Part shown: positions 1-8,018 of the stretch, in pieces
Position numbering within the stretch: the first letter of the stretch is position 1
Layout: every line of letters begins with the position of its first letter
Assembly: GCA_001874255.1 (NCBI GenBank)
Contig: MPDC01000025.1
Span: 1 to 62,267 of the forward strand
Length of the DNA stretch: 62,267 bases
Direction: 5' to 3'
DNA from: Alphaproteobacteria bacterium MedPE-SWcel
GTDB taxonomy: Bacteria; Pseudomonadota; Alphaproteobacteria; Rhodobacterales; Rhodobacteraceae
Position numbers and translations under genes: made by a program
The notes under the pieces: model-generated
What the model was told of the DNA's origin: nothing
Database searches by the model: none
The model's input: the letters and a program-made list of their open reading frames with translations, nothing else

Positions 1-408
1 TCAAGCGTTAAAACACACCTGCCAAGCCTGCCCATCAAAGATGAAGTGCTGCCCGAACGCCGATGCGCGCAAGATCACCCGCGAAGAACATGAAGACGCC
101 CGCCAAGTCGCCCGCGATATCGCAAAGACAAAGCAATACGCCGTCTCAATGCGGCTGCGGAAGAAGGTCGAAATGCTCTTCGCTCATCTCAAACGCATCC
201 TCGGGCTCGGACGCCTCAGATTACGAGGGCCATGCGGTGCAAATGACGAATTCCTACTCGCCGCAACCGCCCAGAACCTCCGCAAACTGGCCAAGATCTT
301 TCCTGCACCGCAGCAAATGCACAAAGCCTGATCGGAAAGGCGCTCGCGCGCTGTTTGAGGCGTCATTTTCTGCGCTCGCAAACGTTAGTTTTTCCACAGA
401 ATCGGCCA
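1..408 (+). mobile_element. Right end of an IS1182-family insertion sequence, cut by the window edge
   Basis: The element enters from the left edge and carries the last third of a transposase gene. About 60 bases after the transposase stop lies a sequence (about 385-408) which, read inward from the other strand, begins GATTCTGTGGAAAAACTA. This resembles the terminal inverted repeats I recall for IS1182-type elements. The left end and the target duplication are outside the window, so the exact boundary is approximate. The element abuts and apparently replaces the 3' end of the neighbouring minus-strand DUF6525 gene. Confidence 0.65.
2..331 (+). CDS. IS1182-family transposase, C-terminal part (5' end outside window)
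   Basis: The frame is open from base 2, so the internal ATG at 41 is not a real start. The visible 109 residues begin with a Cys-rich segment (HTCQACPSKMKCCPNADARK). This is the C-x2-C-x6-CC region placed before the C-terminal part of the DDE catalytic domain in IS1182 transposases. The motifs KKVEMLFAHLKRILGL and RLRGPCGANDEFLLAATAQN follow; these carry the conserved glutamate of the DDE triad (the E of KVEMLFAHLK). The C-terminus looks intact. Whether the whole element is active cannot be judged from this end alone. Confidence 0.85.
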   Translation, partial: QALKHTCQACPSKMKCCPNADARKITREEHEDARQVARDIAKTKQYAVSMRLRKKVEMLFAHLKRILGLGRLRLRGPCGANDEFLLAATAQNLRKLAKIFPAPQQMHKA

Positions 409-719
409 TTTGAGGACCCAAGTCCGGGAGCCTGCCGCAGGGTTTTCTGCTCGGCCGCATCCAGCCGCGCCAGCCGGGCGTCAAGGGAGAGCCCCGCACG
501 GCGCGCGGCTGACCAGATGCGGTGACAGGACTGTGCGGACCACGGCAGGGCCGCCGATCGCATCCAGGCCCGCAGGGGCGCGGGCAACCGGTCATAGGCC
601 GCCATCGGATCCTCCTGACGCCGACGTGTCTTCAGCGGGACGGCGCCGCGATTGTCATCCCGCTTGTCTGTTCGCTTGCCATCCCGATTGCCTGTCCGCT
701 TGCGCATCTCCGGGCTCAT
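363..719 (-). CDS. DUF6525 family small protein, 3' end replaced by IS sequence
   Basis: A protein of 118 residues with unknown function. The core, residues about 25-95 ([18 protein letters not shown], then an ALPWS motif), matches the small DUF6525 family I know from Rhodobacteraceae. The start at 719 is chosen because its ATG overlaps the TGA of the upstream CobW gene (ATGA), implying translational coupling. The N-terminal 25 residues are a repetitive basic stretch ([20 protein letters not shown]) built from short imperfect DNA repeats. The last 15-20 residues are encoded by the terminal sequence of the adjacent IS element, so the native C-terminus is probably lost. It may be a degraded gene. 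Confidence 0.6.
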   Translation of the reverse strand: MSPEMRKRTGNRDGKRTDKRDDNRGAVPLKTRRRQEDPMAAYDRLPAPLRAWMRSAALPWSAQSCHRIWSAARRAGLSLDARLARLDAAEQKTLRQAPGLGSSNGRFCGKTNVCERRK

Positions 720-1942
720 ACCGTCTGCGGATCCGTCGGGGAAGTCCGCCGCCACAGCGGGAAGGGATCCGGCAGGGTTTCATATTGCGGCAATGTCGCG
801 ACCGAGGCGTCCGGCAGCAGGCACCTGTCCAGCGCCGCTTTCAATGTTGGCCAATCGATGCCGGCGCCGATGAAAACCAGCTCCTGCCGTCGGTCACCAA
901 ACGGCTCGACCCAGTGGGTCATCAGATAATCGGTCATCTGTTGCTGCACCGGCCATCGATCTTGCGGCACGGCGGCCCACCAGGTCCCCAACGGAGCCAC
1001 GCTCGACAGGGACCCGGCCAGGGAAAACTCCGCGACCCAATCGGGGCGGGTCGCGAGCCAGAAATGCCCCTTGGCCCGGATCACCCCCGGCAAGGCACCA
1101 TTCAGAACCCCATGGATCTTTTGCGGATCAAAAGGGGCACGCGCGCGGTAGACATAGGAGGAGATGCCGTATTCTTCGGTTTCCGGCACATGGTCGGCAA
1201 AGCCATATAGCTCCTTGGCCCACATCGGATGGGCATGGGCCTTCTCCACATCAAAGAGCCCGGTGTCGAGGATGCTGTCCACGCTGACTTTGCCATAGTC
1301 CGTTTCAATGATCCGGGCGTCCGCATTGAGGCTGCGAATGATGGCCCGGGCGGCGTCAGCCTGATCGCGCGAGGCCAGGCTGACCTTGTTCAGCACCACC
1401 ACGTCGGCAAATTCGATCTGGTCGGTCAGCAGATGCACCAGCCTGCGTTCGTCCTCCTCGCCCATCGTCTCGCCCCGGTCGGCCAGCAGGTCATGGCTGG
1501 CAAAATCATGGAGCAGATTGACTGCATCGACCACGGTCACCAGCGTGTCGAGGCGCGCAACGTCTGACAGGCTGTCGCCGGACTCGTCACGGAATTCGAA
1601 TGTGGTCGCGACGGGCAGCGGTTCGGATATTCCGGTCGACTCGATCAACAGGTAGTCGAACCGCTTCTGCTCTGCGAGCTGGCGCACCTCGGCCAGCAAG
1701 TCGTCGCGCAGGGTGCAACAGATGCAGCCATTGGACATTTCAACCAGCGTTTCGTCAGTCTGGCTCAGGTCGGCGCCGCCGTCGCGGATCAGATCCGCAT
1801 CAATGTTGACCTCGGACATGTCATTCACAATGACGGCCACCCGGCGGCCCTCCCGATTGTTCAGGATCTGGTTCAGCAACGTCGTCTTGCCCGCACCGAG
1901 AAACCCGGAAAGCACGGTGACGGGGAGGCGGGGATCAGGCAT
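716..1942 (-). CDS. CobW/COG0523 GTPase, ZigA-like zinc metallochaperone
   Basis: A protein of 408 residues of the G3E P-loop GTPase family (COG0523). Walker A is [10 protein letters not shown] at residues about 11-20. The metal-binding CxCC motif is in [11 protein letters not shown] near residue 75. The ESTG and NKV motifs of the GTPase core follow, and a CobW C-terminal domain fills residues about 250-380. ZigA/ZagA members deliver zinc to client enzymes during zinc starvation. The start at 1942 is preceded by an AAAGGAG ribosome site; a longer frame reaches 1981 but overlaps the operator. A Zur-like box lies just upstream, which strongly favours the zinc-starvation role over cobalamin synthesis. 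DUF6525 follows with ATGA overlap. Confidence 0.88.
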   Translation of the reverse strand: MPDPRLPVTVLSGFLGAGKTTLLNQILNNREGRRVAVIVNDMSEVNIDADLIRDGGADLSQTDETLVEMSNGCICCTLRDDLLAEVRQLAEQKRFDYLLIESTGISEPLPVATTFEFRDESGDSLSDVARLDTLVTVVDAVNLLHDFASHDLLADRGETMGEEDERRLVHLLTDQIEFADVVVLNKVSLASRDQADAARAIIRSLNADARIIETDYGKVSVDSILDTGLFDVEKAHAHPMWAKELYGFADHVPETEEYGISSYVYRARAPFDPQKIHGVLNGALPGVIRAKGHFWLATRPDWVAEFSLAGSLSSVAPLGTWWAAVPQDRWPVQQQMTDYLMTHWVEPFGDRRQELVFIGAGIDWPTLKAALDRCLLPDASVATLPQYETLPDPFPLWRRTSPTDPQTV

Positions 1943-1955
1943 CTGTGACTCCTTT

Positions 1956-1973
1956 GATGTGTTATAACATAAC
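1956..1973 (-). promoter_or_regulatory. Zur box upstream of the ZigA-like gene
   Basis: The 18-base sequence GTTATGTTATAACACATC (minus strand) contains the perfect 10-base palindrome TGTTATAACA. It differs at two positions from the alphaproteobacterial Zur consensus as I remember it (GATATGTTATAACATATC). It sits 13 bases before the start codon, abutting the ribosome-binding site, so a bound repressor would block early transcription. Zur control of COG0523 genes is well established in bacteria. Confidence 0.8.
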
Positions 1974-2070
1974 AAACACAAAGCCGGAGAAGACGCAAGA
2001 CCTCTGCGTTCAGGACCGTTTTGCCTGTGGTCCGACCTGAGGCGAAACCCTGCGCGGCAGAGAGGAAACG

Positions 2071-2101
2071 GAAAACGCCCGCTCCTCAGAGGAACGGGCG
2101 C
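2071..2101 (-). terminator. Intrinsic terminator after rpsO
   Basis: On the minus strand a GC-rich hairpin (CGCCCG and TCCTC paired with GAGGA and CGGGCG, small loop) is followed by TTTTCC. It lies about 28 bases after the rpsO stop and separates it from the CobW gene's operator. Confidence 0.8.
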
Positions 2102-2128
2102 AGAATCAGCAAGAAATACGGGTGTCGC

Positions 2129-2398
2129 TTAACGACGGATGCCCAGCTTCTTGATCAGGTCCTTGTAGCGGGCCTCTTCTTTGCCCTTCAGGTAGTCGAG
2201 CAGCTTGCGGCGCTGTGCAACCATCTTCAGAAGACCACGACGTCCGTGGTTGTCTTTCTTGTGGGTTTTGAAGTGCTCGGTCAGCGTGTTGATACGCGAG
2301 GTCAGGATTGCAACCTGGACTTCCGGAGAACCGGTGTCGCCTTCTTTGGTTGCGAATTCTTTCATCAAGCGGTTTTTTTCTTCAACTGTGATCGACAT
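2129..2398 (-). CDS. rpsO: 30S ribosomal protein S15
   Basis: 89 residues, the usual length for S15, beginning [15 protein letters not shown]. It carries the family signature [16 protein letters not shown] and [18 protein letters not shown], with a basic C-terminus ending KKLGIRR. S15 is a primary 16S rRNA-binding protein of the small-subunit platform. The start at 2398 has an AAGGAG ribosome site; an upstream in-frame ATG at 2488 would add 30 non-conserved residues and is rejected. rpsO normally follows truB in the rbfA-truB-rpsO cluster; here two extra genes separate them. A strong terminator follows. Confidence 0.97.
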   Translation of the reverse strand: MSITVEEKNRLMKEFATKEGDTGSPEVQVAILTSRINTLTEHFKTHKKDNHGRRGLLKMVAQRRKLLDYLKGKEEARYKDLIKKLGIRR

Positions 2399-2629
2399 CG
2401 GGGTCTCCTTTGCAGGGTTGATGTGAATGGCGCAGGCCGGGATGTCGTCCAGCACAGGCCCATGGAGATATCCGCCGGTGGCATTCAACGTGTGATTCCA
2501 CCTGCGGATGGGGGTCGTTACGGGATTTGCTGCAGTTTTGCAAAGAAAATCCGGACGCGACCTCAGCTCTGGCCCCGGAAACCGTCAAGGCAGGCCCAAA
2601 CGGCGCGCTGAAACAGGCCGTGCAGGATG

Positions 2630-3691
2630 TCACAAAGGCGCAGTCAGGGGCAGGTCGGCAAGCTCGTCGGCATCCGATCCGACCAGGCGGATGTCCTCGG
2701 CGGAGAGGTTGTCCGCGCCGGTCAGACGCAGGTATTCAGCGCCGTTGAGCCGCAGGATTGTTTCACCGGGGGCATCGGGATCGGCTTCGAGATCGAGCTG
2801 CGGCGCCCCCTGCGATGGGTCGTAGATCAGCATCAGCTGGTCCTCGTTCACGTCAAAGTCGACCAGATCGATGGTGCCCTCGGCGGCCCAGTCGCCGATC
2901 AGGATCCGGTCTGCGCCCGCGCCTCCGGTGACGACATCCGAGGCCCCGGCAATCAGCGTGTCATTGCCGTCTCCCCCGTTGACATAGTCGCGTACATCCC
3001 CGTCGTCGGCCCCGTTGACAACATCGTCGCCGGTGCCGCCGAACAACGCATCCTGCCCGCCGCCGCCAGAGAGGGTATCATTCCCGGCATTGCCGTGCAC
3101 GGCATCCGCGCCTGCGCCGCCCGCCGCAACATCATCATCCGCGCCCCCGTGGAGCGTGTCTGACCCCGCGCCGCCCGCAAGCGTGTCCGCGCCAAAATGA
3201 CCCAAAAGCGCATCCTCCCCCGCATCGCCAACAAGAGAGTCGGCCCCGTCTTCGCCATGCAGGCTGTCCGACCCATCGCCTCCGGTCAGCGTATCGGCCC
3301 CATCGGCGCCAAAAAGCGCATCATCGCCGGAGCCGCCGTCCAGACTGTCCTCACCGGCGTAGCCGTTGATTTGGTCATCCCCGTCCAGACCGGAAATCGT
3401 ATCGTTGAACGCCCCGCCAGAGATTTGATCAAGAGCATCCGTGCCGACGATCATTTCGCCCTCCGGCCCGTCGCCGGTGCTGTCACCCGTGTCGTCGCCT
3501 GTATCCTCGCCTGTATCCTCTCCAGTCCCGGTGCCGTCCCCCAGCAGATCATCGAGCGAAGCCACGGGCCCGGTGCTGCCGGTGTCCGCTGAGGTGTCGC
3601 TGTCGCCGTCCTCATCCGATTCGGGGTCGAGATCGATGAACATTGCGCCGCCAACCGCAGCAATTCCCAGAAAACTCACCAACCACAACAC
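2630..3691 (-). CDS. Membrane-anchored RTX (hemolysin-type) calcium-binding repeat protein
   Basis: 353 residues. A short hydrophobic N-terminus (LWLVSFLGIAAVGGAMFI) looks like a membrane anchor. Next comes a linker of DTGEDTGDDTGDSTGDG-type repeats, then about 11-13 glycine/aspartate nonapeptides of the GGxGxDxLx class (GGDGSDSLHGEDGADSLVG and similar) at residues about 80-245. These fold into calcium-binding beta-rolls. The last 90 residues (DRILIGDW, DFDVNEDQLML) resemble the C-terminal region common in Rhodobacteraceae RTX proteins and may be the type I secretion signal. The start (GTG, 3691) has no clear ribosome site and is uncertain. No type I exporter is in the window. The function is unknown. 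Confidence 0.8.
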   Translation of the reverse strand: MLWLVSFLGIAAVGGAMFIDLDPESDEDGDSDTSADTGSTGPVASLDDLLGDGTGTGEDTGEDTGDDTGDSTGDGPEGEMIVGTDALDQISGGAFNDTISGLDGDDQINGYAGEDSLDGGSGDDALFGADGADTLTGGDGSDSLHGEDGADSLVGDAGEDALLGHFGADTLAGGAGSDTLHGGADDDVAAGGAGADAVHGNAGNDTLSGGGGQDALFGGTGDDVVNGADDGDVRDYVNGGDGNDTLIAGASDVVTGGAGADRILIGDWAAEGTIDLVDFDVNEDQLMLIYDPSQGAPQLDLEADPDAPGETILRLNGAEYLRLTGADNLSAEDIRLVGSDADELADLPLTAPL

Positions 3692-3781
3692 TGTAACAGT
3701 CCACTTCGATACACAGACACTTTACCACGTGTACCTTGGCACAGATCGCGGCCTGCGGGCAAAACAAAAGGAGAACGTAGG

Positions 3782-4360
3782 TTAATTGCCGCCCGTGCTG
3801 TCCATGCTGCCCGTGCCGTCGCTGTCTCCTGTGCCACCTGTGTCTGCCGGTGCCGCGCGCCATAGCAGAGGCTGTTGCGCATAGGAAATATAGAGCGGGT
3901 GTTTCGGGTGGCCCGCCTTGCTGAGGCCGAGGTGATACAATTCCTGACCAGTCTGGCGCAGGCGGGCGGCGACCCGCGGCCCTTGATTTCGATGTGCGCC
4001 ATGGGTGCCCCAGGCACAGATCACCCGATCGGCCCAGGCCTGACCTTGCAGCAGAAGGGATGCGTTGTCCGGCCCTTCGGGGTCCTCGGCGGCGCGCATA
4101 TCCCGCGGGTCCGTGGCGCGGTAGGCAAAGATATTGGTGGCCTGAAATGCCCCGAACCCAAGCGCCCGTGCCCGCCGTTCGCAGCGCTCGATGGTGGGGT
4201 CGTTCTGGACTTCTGTGGCCTTCGACGGGTTCAGCATCACAAACATCACCCCTGGGCCCTGTGGGTTCCAGACGCGGGTGAGGCTGTAGCGATAGGTTTC
4301 GCAATCCGAATAGACTGCGGTGGACGGCGCGTCGCCCTTGGTGTGGTGGCGAATGATCAT
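3782..4360 (-). CDS. DUF1643 domain protein
   Basis: 192 residues of unknown biochemical function. The DUF1643 domain fills residues about 15-165: YRYSLTRVWNP, FVMLNPSKATEVQNDPTIERC and TNIFAYRATDPRDM are the conserved family stretches, followed by CAWGTHG. DUF1643 proteins are scattered among bacteria and phages with no agreed role. The C-terminal 20 residues are a low-complexity tail rich in Thr, Gly, Asp and Ser, encoded by short GACAC/GGCAC repeats and absent from the domain proper. It is transcribed with or downstream of truB, from which it is separated by a perfect palindrome. Confidence 0.85.
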   Translation of the reverse strand: MIIRHHTKGDAPSTAVYSDCETYRYSLTRVWNPQGPGVMFVMLNPSKATEVQNDPTIERCERRARALGFGAFQATNIFAYRATDPRDMRAAEDPEGPDNASLLLQGQAWADRVICAWGTHGAHRNQGPRVAARLRQTGQELYHLGLSKAGHPKHPLYISYAQQPLLWRAAPADTGGTGDSDGTGSMDSTGGN

Positions 4361-4427
4361 GCCGCCGTTCTGACCGATCCGGAACCAATGTGCAATTGTC
4401 GGCTGCCCCGCGCAAAGGTCAGCATGA

Positions 4428-4463
4428 CTGACCCATTGTTTCGCGCGCGAAACAATGGGTCAG
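4428..4463. repeat. Perfect 36-base palindrome
   Basis: Each 18-base arm (CTGACCCATTGTTTCGCG) is the exact reverse complement of the other, with no spacer. It lies between truB and the DUF1643 gene, both on the minus strand. No T-run follows on either strand, so it is not a textbook terminator. It could be a strong cruciform, a protein-binding site or a mobile-element remnant. Confidence 0.9.
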
Positions 4464-4519
4464 GAAGGTTTCCCTTTCATTTACAGTATCTTAACACATT
4501 TTGCACCAGAGGCGCGGCG

Positions 4520-5428
4520 TCACTCGGTATTGAACACGCGGCTGGGGTGCAGCTCGCCCGCCTTGTAGATCCCGACCGCGACGGCCTGACCGTTGAGCGA
4601 CGCCCAGGCCTCGTCGCCGTATTCCACGTCAGAGGCGATCACCATGCCGGGATTGCCATTGCGCAGCCGAACCGCGCCCTGATCGGTGCATTTCAGCTCT
4701 GGCAGATCGCCAAGCCCCTCTTCGAGCGGCCGCAGGAACTGATCCAGCTCGGGAGATTTGGCGAGATTGTCGATCTGCTCCAGTGTGATACCATCCTCGG
4801 CATCGAAGGGCCCGGACCAGGTCCGGCGCAGTTTCAGCACATGGCCAAGACAGCCGAGCCTCTCGCCCAGATCCCGCGCGATCGAGCGCACATAGCCCCC
4901 CTTGCCGCAGGTCATTTCCAGAATCACGTGGTCGGCGTCAGGGCGGTCCAGCATCACCAGCTCTTCGACCCAGAGCGGCCGCGCCGCCAGTTCGACATCC
5001 TCGCCATCCCGGGCCAGCTTGTAGGCGCGCTGGCCGTCGACCTTCACCGCAGAGAACTTTGGCGGCACCTGCTGGATCTCACCGATGAACCCAAGGAGCG
5101 CTTCCTTTATCTCATCGTCGCTGGGGCGGGTTTCGGAGGTGGCAATGACCTCGCCCTCGGCATCGTCGGTGTTGGTCGCCGCTCCCAGGGTGACGGTGAA
5201 AGTATAGGCCTTCATCGCATCAGTGATATAGGGAACGGTCTTGGTCGCCTCGCCAAGCGCCACGGCAAGCACTCCGGTGGCGTCGGGGTCGAGGGTGCCC
5301 GCATGACCGGCCTTCTTGGCGTCAAAGGCCCAGCGGACCTTGTTGACCACGGCGGTCGAGGTCAGCCCGGCGGGTTTGTCCACCACCAGCCAGCCGGAAA
5401 TGTCGCGTCCCTTGCGTTTGCGTCCCAT
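4520..5428 (-). CDS. truB: tRNA pseudouridine(55) synthase TruB
   Basis: 302 residues. It converts U55 in the T loop of tRNAs to pseudouridine. The N-terminal [13 protein letters not shown] and the catalytic-loop motif [14 protein letters not shown] (nucleophilic Asp in LDPD) are intact, as is the YxFTVxLGxxTxTDDxEG stretch. A C-terminal PUA-like region completes the protein. The ATG at 5428, preceded by GGGG at a suitable distance, is preferred over one four codons upstream. It lies downstream of rbfA and the glycosidase gene on the same strand, and is expected to be part of the translation-related cluster ending in rpsO. Confidence 0.96.
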   Translation of the reverse strand: MGRKRKGRDISGWLVVDKPAGLTSTAVVNKVRWAFDAKKAGHAGTLDPDATGVLAVALGEATKTVPYITDAMKAYTFTVTLGAATNTDDAEGEVIATSETRPSDDEIKEALLGFIGEIQQVPPKFSAVKVDGQRAYKLARDGEDVELAARPLWVEELVMLDRPDADHVILEMTCGKGGYVRSIARDLGERLGCLGHVLKLRRTWSGPFDAEDGITLEQIDNLAKSPELDQFLRPLEEGLGDLPELKCTDQGAVRLRNGNPGMVIASDVEYGDEAWASLNGQAVAVGIYKAGELHPSRVFNTE

Positions 5429-5485
5429 GAAGATCCCCAATGATGTCGGATGAGGCGCGGGAGGTAGCGCAGGATGCGGAGCCTG

Positions 5486-6301
5486 TCAATTCCGCAGCGC
5501 GTCTGTGGTTGCCTGCTCTGTGTCCTCGACCACACCGATCACGGGCCCCATCATGAAACCGGCGTCGGATCGCCCGAGCTGCGGCGCGTGCAGGCGGGAG
5601 ATATTGCCGTCGAAATACAGCGCGTTGGGCAGCTTCAGGTGGTCGCGGAACAGGCTGCCAAAGGCATGGAAATTGACGGTATTGCGCGAAATTGCAAATA
5701 CCACACGGCGGCCGTCGGCGCTGGTGCCGACCCCGTTGCGGATATAGCGCGAGCTGCTGTCCTGCAGGAACCGGGGATGCAGGGCGCCATCGATCACCAG
5801 CATCGGACCGGACTGGGTGGCGCCGGTGCAGGCGGGGGCGCTGGCCTCGAAACGCAGCGTTTCGATCACATCGGCGCGCCCCTGTCGCAGGCAGAAGACC
5901 CCATTGGGCAGCAGTCCGAAATTGCCGGGGCCCGGGGTCGTCACCAGACGCATTTCCTGAACGCCGTCCTCGAGATAGAGCCCGACCGGCGCGCGGTCGG
6001 TATGGTACATGCCCGCGTTTGTTGCGAAAGCGAGCACCTTGCCTTCTGTCTCCAGCGCGCGGTCAATGGTCGAGAAATGCCCCAGCACCGCGCCGGTCGC
6101 ATCCCGCAGGAACAGACGCAGATCTTCGCTGGTGGCATCGACCTCACAGAGGGTATAGCGATTGCCAGCGTAGCTCTCGTTCCGGCAGTCCACCGCCTGC
6201 GCGGAAGAGGCGAAGAGGGCCAGAGCCAAAGACAGAGCCGAAGACAGGGCCAGAGACAGAGAAAAGGCCAGAGACAGGCCGGGCATCAGCGCGACCCGCA
6301 T
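5486..6301 (-). CDS. Phosphodiester glycosidase (NAGPA/DUF2233) family exported protein
   Basis: 271 residues. An unusually long hydrophobic signal peptide (cleavage near SSAQA, residue about 36) precedes a domain of the NAGPA/DUF2233 family. Recognisable stretches are [59 protein letters not shown] and [11 protein letters not shown]. The family includes enzymes that remove GlcNAc from phosphodiester-linked sugars; the substrate here is unknown. The signal-peptide DNA is made of short AGACAGAGCC-like imperfect repeats, giving the [15 protein letters not shown] pattern. The start lies 3 bases after the rbfA stop, so the two are co-transcribed. It is probably periplasmic. Confidence 0.85.
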   Translation of the reverse strand: MRVALMPGLSLAFSLSLALSSALSLALALFASSAQAVDCRNESYAGNRYTLCEVDATSEDLRLFLRDATGAVLGHFSTIDRALETEGKVLAFATNAGMYHTDRAPVGLYLEDGVQEMRLVTTPGPGNFGLLPNGVFCLRQGRADVIETLRFEASAPACTGATQSGPMLVIDGALHPRFLQDSSSRYIRNGVGTSADGRRVVFAISRNTVNFHAFGSLFRDHLKLPNALYFDGNISRLHAPQLGRSDAGFMMGPVIGVVEDTEQATTDALRN

Positions 6302-6304
6302 CTT

Positions 6305-6700
6305 TCAGTCCTCGATGTCGCGGCGTACCGCGTCCTGATCGAACAGGCGCCGGGTATCATCCATGCGGTCGAAGGTGCCATCAATCTGGAACCGCAGGTC
6401 CGGCGTGAATTTCAGGCCGGTCTTCTTGCCCATCATGCGGCGCAATTCGTGTTTGTTGCGCGCCAGCAGTTGCAGCACGTCCTCCTGGCCCTTGCCGCCG
6501 AGCGGCAGCACATAGGCAGTGGCGATTTTAAGGTCGGGAGAGATTCGCACCTCTCCCACGGTGATCGAGAGACGGTTGAGTTCCGGGTCGTGCACATCGC
6601 CACGCGCCAGCACTTCCGACAGGGTGCGCCGAATGACTTCGCCGACGCGAAGCTGACGTTGGGACGGACCGGGGCCGTCGTGGAATTTGTTCTTAGCCAT
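6305..6700 (-). CDS. rbfA: 30S ribosome-binding factor RbfA
   Basis: 131 residues. RbfA binds pre-30S particles and assists maturation of the 16S rRNA 5' end. The KH-type domain begins [18 protein letters not shown] and includes [21 protein letters not shown] and the C-terminal [13 protein letters not shown] long open frame continues upstream to 7276 but is antisense to dapB; the family start [10 protein letters not shown] at 6700 is clear. It is the first gene of the minus-strand translation cluster and diverges from dapB with about 93 bases between. Confidence 0.95.
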   Translation of the reverse strand: MAKNKFHDGPGPSQRQLRVGEVIRRTLSEVLARGDVHDPELNRLSITVGEVRISPDLKIATAYVLPLGGKGQEDVLQLLARNKHELRRMMGKKTGLKFTPDLRFQIDGTFDRMDDTRRLFDQDAVRRDIED

Positions 6701-6793
6701 GAGACCCGATCTAAGCCGAAACCCGCCCTTTGCCAAGCGGTCCCCCACAGGGTAGGAGAAATCCAGCGGATAGTCCAACCGGAGAGTGGGAAC

Positions 6794-7603
6794 ATGACGG
6801 AAAAACCAGGGATCGTGATCACCGGCGCCTCGGGGCGCATGGGGCAGATGTTGATCAGGACAGTGCTGGAGAGCGACAAGGCGCGGCTGGTCGCCGCGGT
6901 GGAGCGCGAAGGCCATGACTGGGTCGGGCAGGATGTCGGCGTGGCCATGGGGGGCGCGGCGCAGGGGGTTGTTGTGACCGATGATGCGCTCGAGGCCTTT
7001 TCCAAGGCGCAGGCGGTGATCGATTTTACTGCGCCCGAGGCGACGCTGGCGTTTTCCGAACTCGCCGCCCAGGCGCGCGCGGTGCATGTGATCGGAACCA
7101 CGGGAATGACCGAGGAGCAGATCGCGCAGCTGGAACCGGCAGCGCGCCATGCGGTGATCGTGCGGGCCGGGAATATGTCCCTTGGGGTCAATCTGCTGGT
7201 GCAGCTGACCAAAAAGGTGGCCGCGGCGCTGGATGAGGATTTCGATATCGAGGTGATTGAAGCACACCACCATCACAAGGTCGATGCGCCCTCCGGCACG
7301 GCGCTGATGCTGGGCGAGGCGGCTGCGGAAGGGCGCGGAGTCGGTCTCTCCGAGGTGGCGGACCGGGGGCGCGACGGTATCACCGGGGCGCGTCGCAGGG
7401 GCGATATCGGGTTTTCAGCGATCCGTGGCGGTGACATCGTTGGCGAGCATGACGTTTTGTTTGCCGCCGCCGGGGAACGTATCGTGCTGCGGCACATGGC
7501 GACCGACCGGGCCATTTTCGCGCGCGGGGCTCTGAAGGCCGCCCTCTGGGGGCAGGACAAGGCGCCCGGGGCCTATGACATGGTCGACGTGCTGGGGCTT
7601 TGA
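6794..7603 (+). CDS. dapB: 4-hydroxy-tetrahydrodipicolinate reductase
   Basis: 269 residues. It reduces HTPA to tetrahydrodipicolinate in the diaminopimelate/lysine pathway. The N-terminal Rossmann motif [12 protein letters not shown]-type ([10 protein letters not shown]), the FTAPEATL stretch, GTTGMTEEQ and the signature [16 protein letters not shown] (substrate-binding His pair and catalytic Lys) are intact. The C-terminal [21 protein letters not shown] closes the protein. The start at 6794 has a GGAGAG ribosome site and removes about 440 antisense-derived residues from the longer frame. It is monocistronic by position, with a hairpin/REP-like element after the stop. Confidence 0.97.
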   Translation: MTEKPGIVITGASGRMGQMLIRTVLESDKARLVAAVEREGHDWVGQDVGVAMGGAAQGVVVTDDALEAFSKAQAVIDFTAPEATLAFSELAAQARAVHVIGTTGMTEEQIAQLEPAARHAVIVRAGNMSLGVNLLVQLTKKVAAALDEDFDIEVIEAHHHHKVDAPSGTALMLGEAAAEGRGVGLSEVADRGRDGITGARRRGDIGFSAIRGGDIVGEHDVLFAAAGERIVLRHMATDRAIFARGALKAALWGQDKAPGAYDMVDVLGL

Positions 7604-7612
7604 CGACACATG

Positions 7613-7669
7613 GCCGCCCCTCTGGGGCGGCTGCCTCCGGCGGAGGTATTTTCGAAAAGATGAAAGGGC
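7613..7669 (+). repeat. REP-like intergenic element with two hairpins (also likely terminator)
   Basis: Just after dapB a hairpin GCCGCCCC-TCT-GGGGCGGC is followed by a second, CCTCC-GGC-GGAGG, and then TATTTTCGAAAAGATGAAAG. I recall the second hairpin plus this A/T-rich tail as a highly repeated intergenic sequence of Rhodobacteraceae genomes. The hairpin plus TATTTT would also end dapB transcription. Only one copy occurs in this window, so the repetition itself cannot be shown here. Confidence 0.6.
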
Positions 7670-7709
7670 TTCTGACACAGGGGGCTGGGACGGACCGGGT
7701 GTCGCGGCT

Positions 7710-7904
7710 TCAGAAGTCTATCGCGATGCCCTTTTTTTCCCAATCGCCATAGCGGGCCGGGTCGGGGCCGTCGCGACCTCCGAGTTCCTGTGGGGCCGGC
7801 GCGTCGCTGCTGCGGGCTTTGCGGCGGGCCTCGGCCTCGGCCAATGCGCGGCGGGCTGCGGCGGGCAGGGCGTCCTTGCGGGGCTCGTCTTGGGTATCGC
7901 TCAT
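7710..7904 (-). CDS. DUF1674 / SDHAF4-like succinate dehydrogenase assembly factor
   Basis: 64 residues. The C-terminal signature GPDPARYGDWEKKGIAIDF is diagnostic for DUF1674, the family of eukaryotic SDHAF4, which helps assemble the flavinylated SdhA subunit of complex II. The N-terminal half is a charged Ala/Arg-rich helix without conserved motifs, usual for alphaproteobacterial members. The start (7904) gives the typical length; a much longer upstream frame is antisense to rsmB. It converges with dapB and diverges from rsmB, so it is transcribed alone. Confidence 0.88.
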   Translation of the reverse strand: MSDTQDEPRKDALPAAARRALAEAEARRKARSSDAPAPQELGGRDGPDPARYGDWEKKGIAIDF

Positions 7905-8018
7905 GGTTTTTCTCCGCAGGGTCCGTCGGGGGAACTGGTGGGTTTCTTTATGGTGCGTCCATGATATACGCTCGCGTCCGCCTTGGACAAGCCACAGTGC
8001 CGATTGGAGTGCCTTTGT

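Noticed and set aside
716-1942. Cobalamin biosynthesis gene cobW
   Set aside because: No cobalamin genes are nearby, and the upstream Zur-like box points to the zinc-related branch of COG0523.
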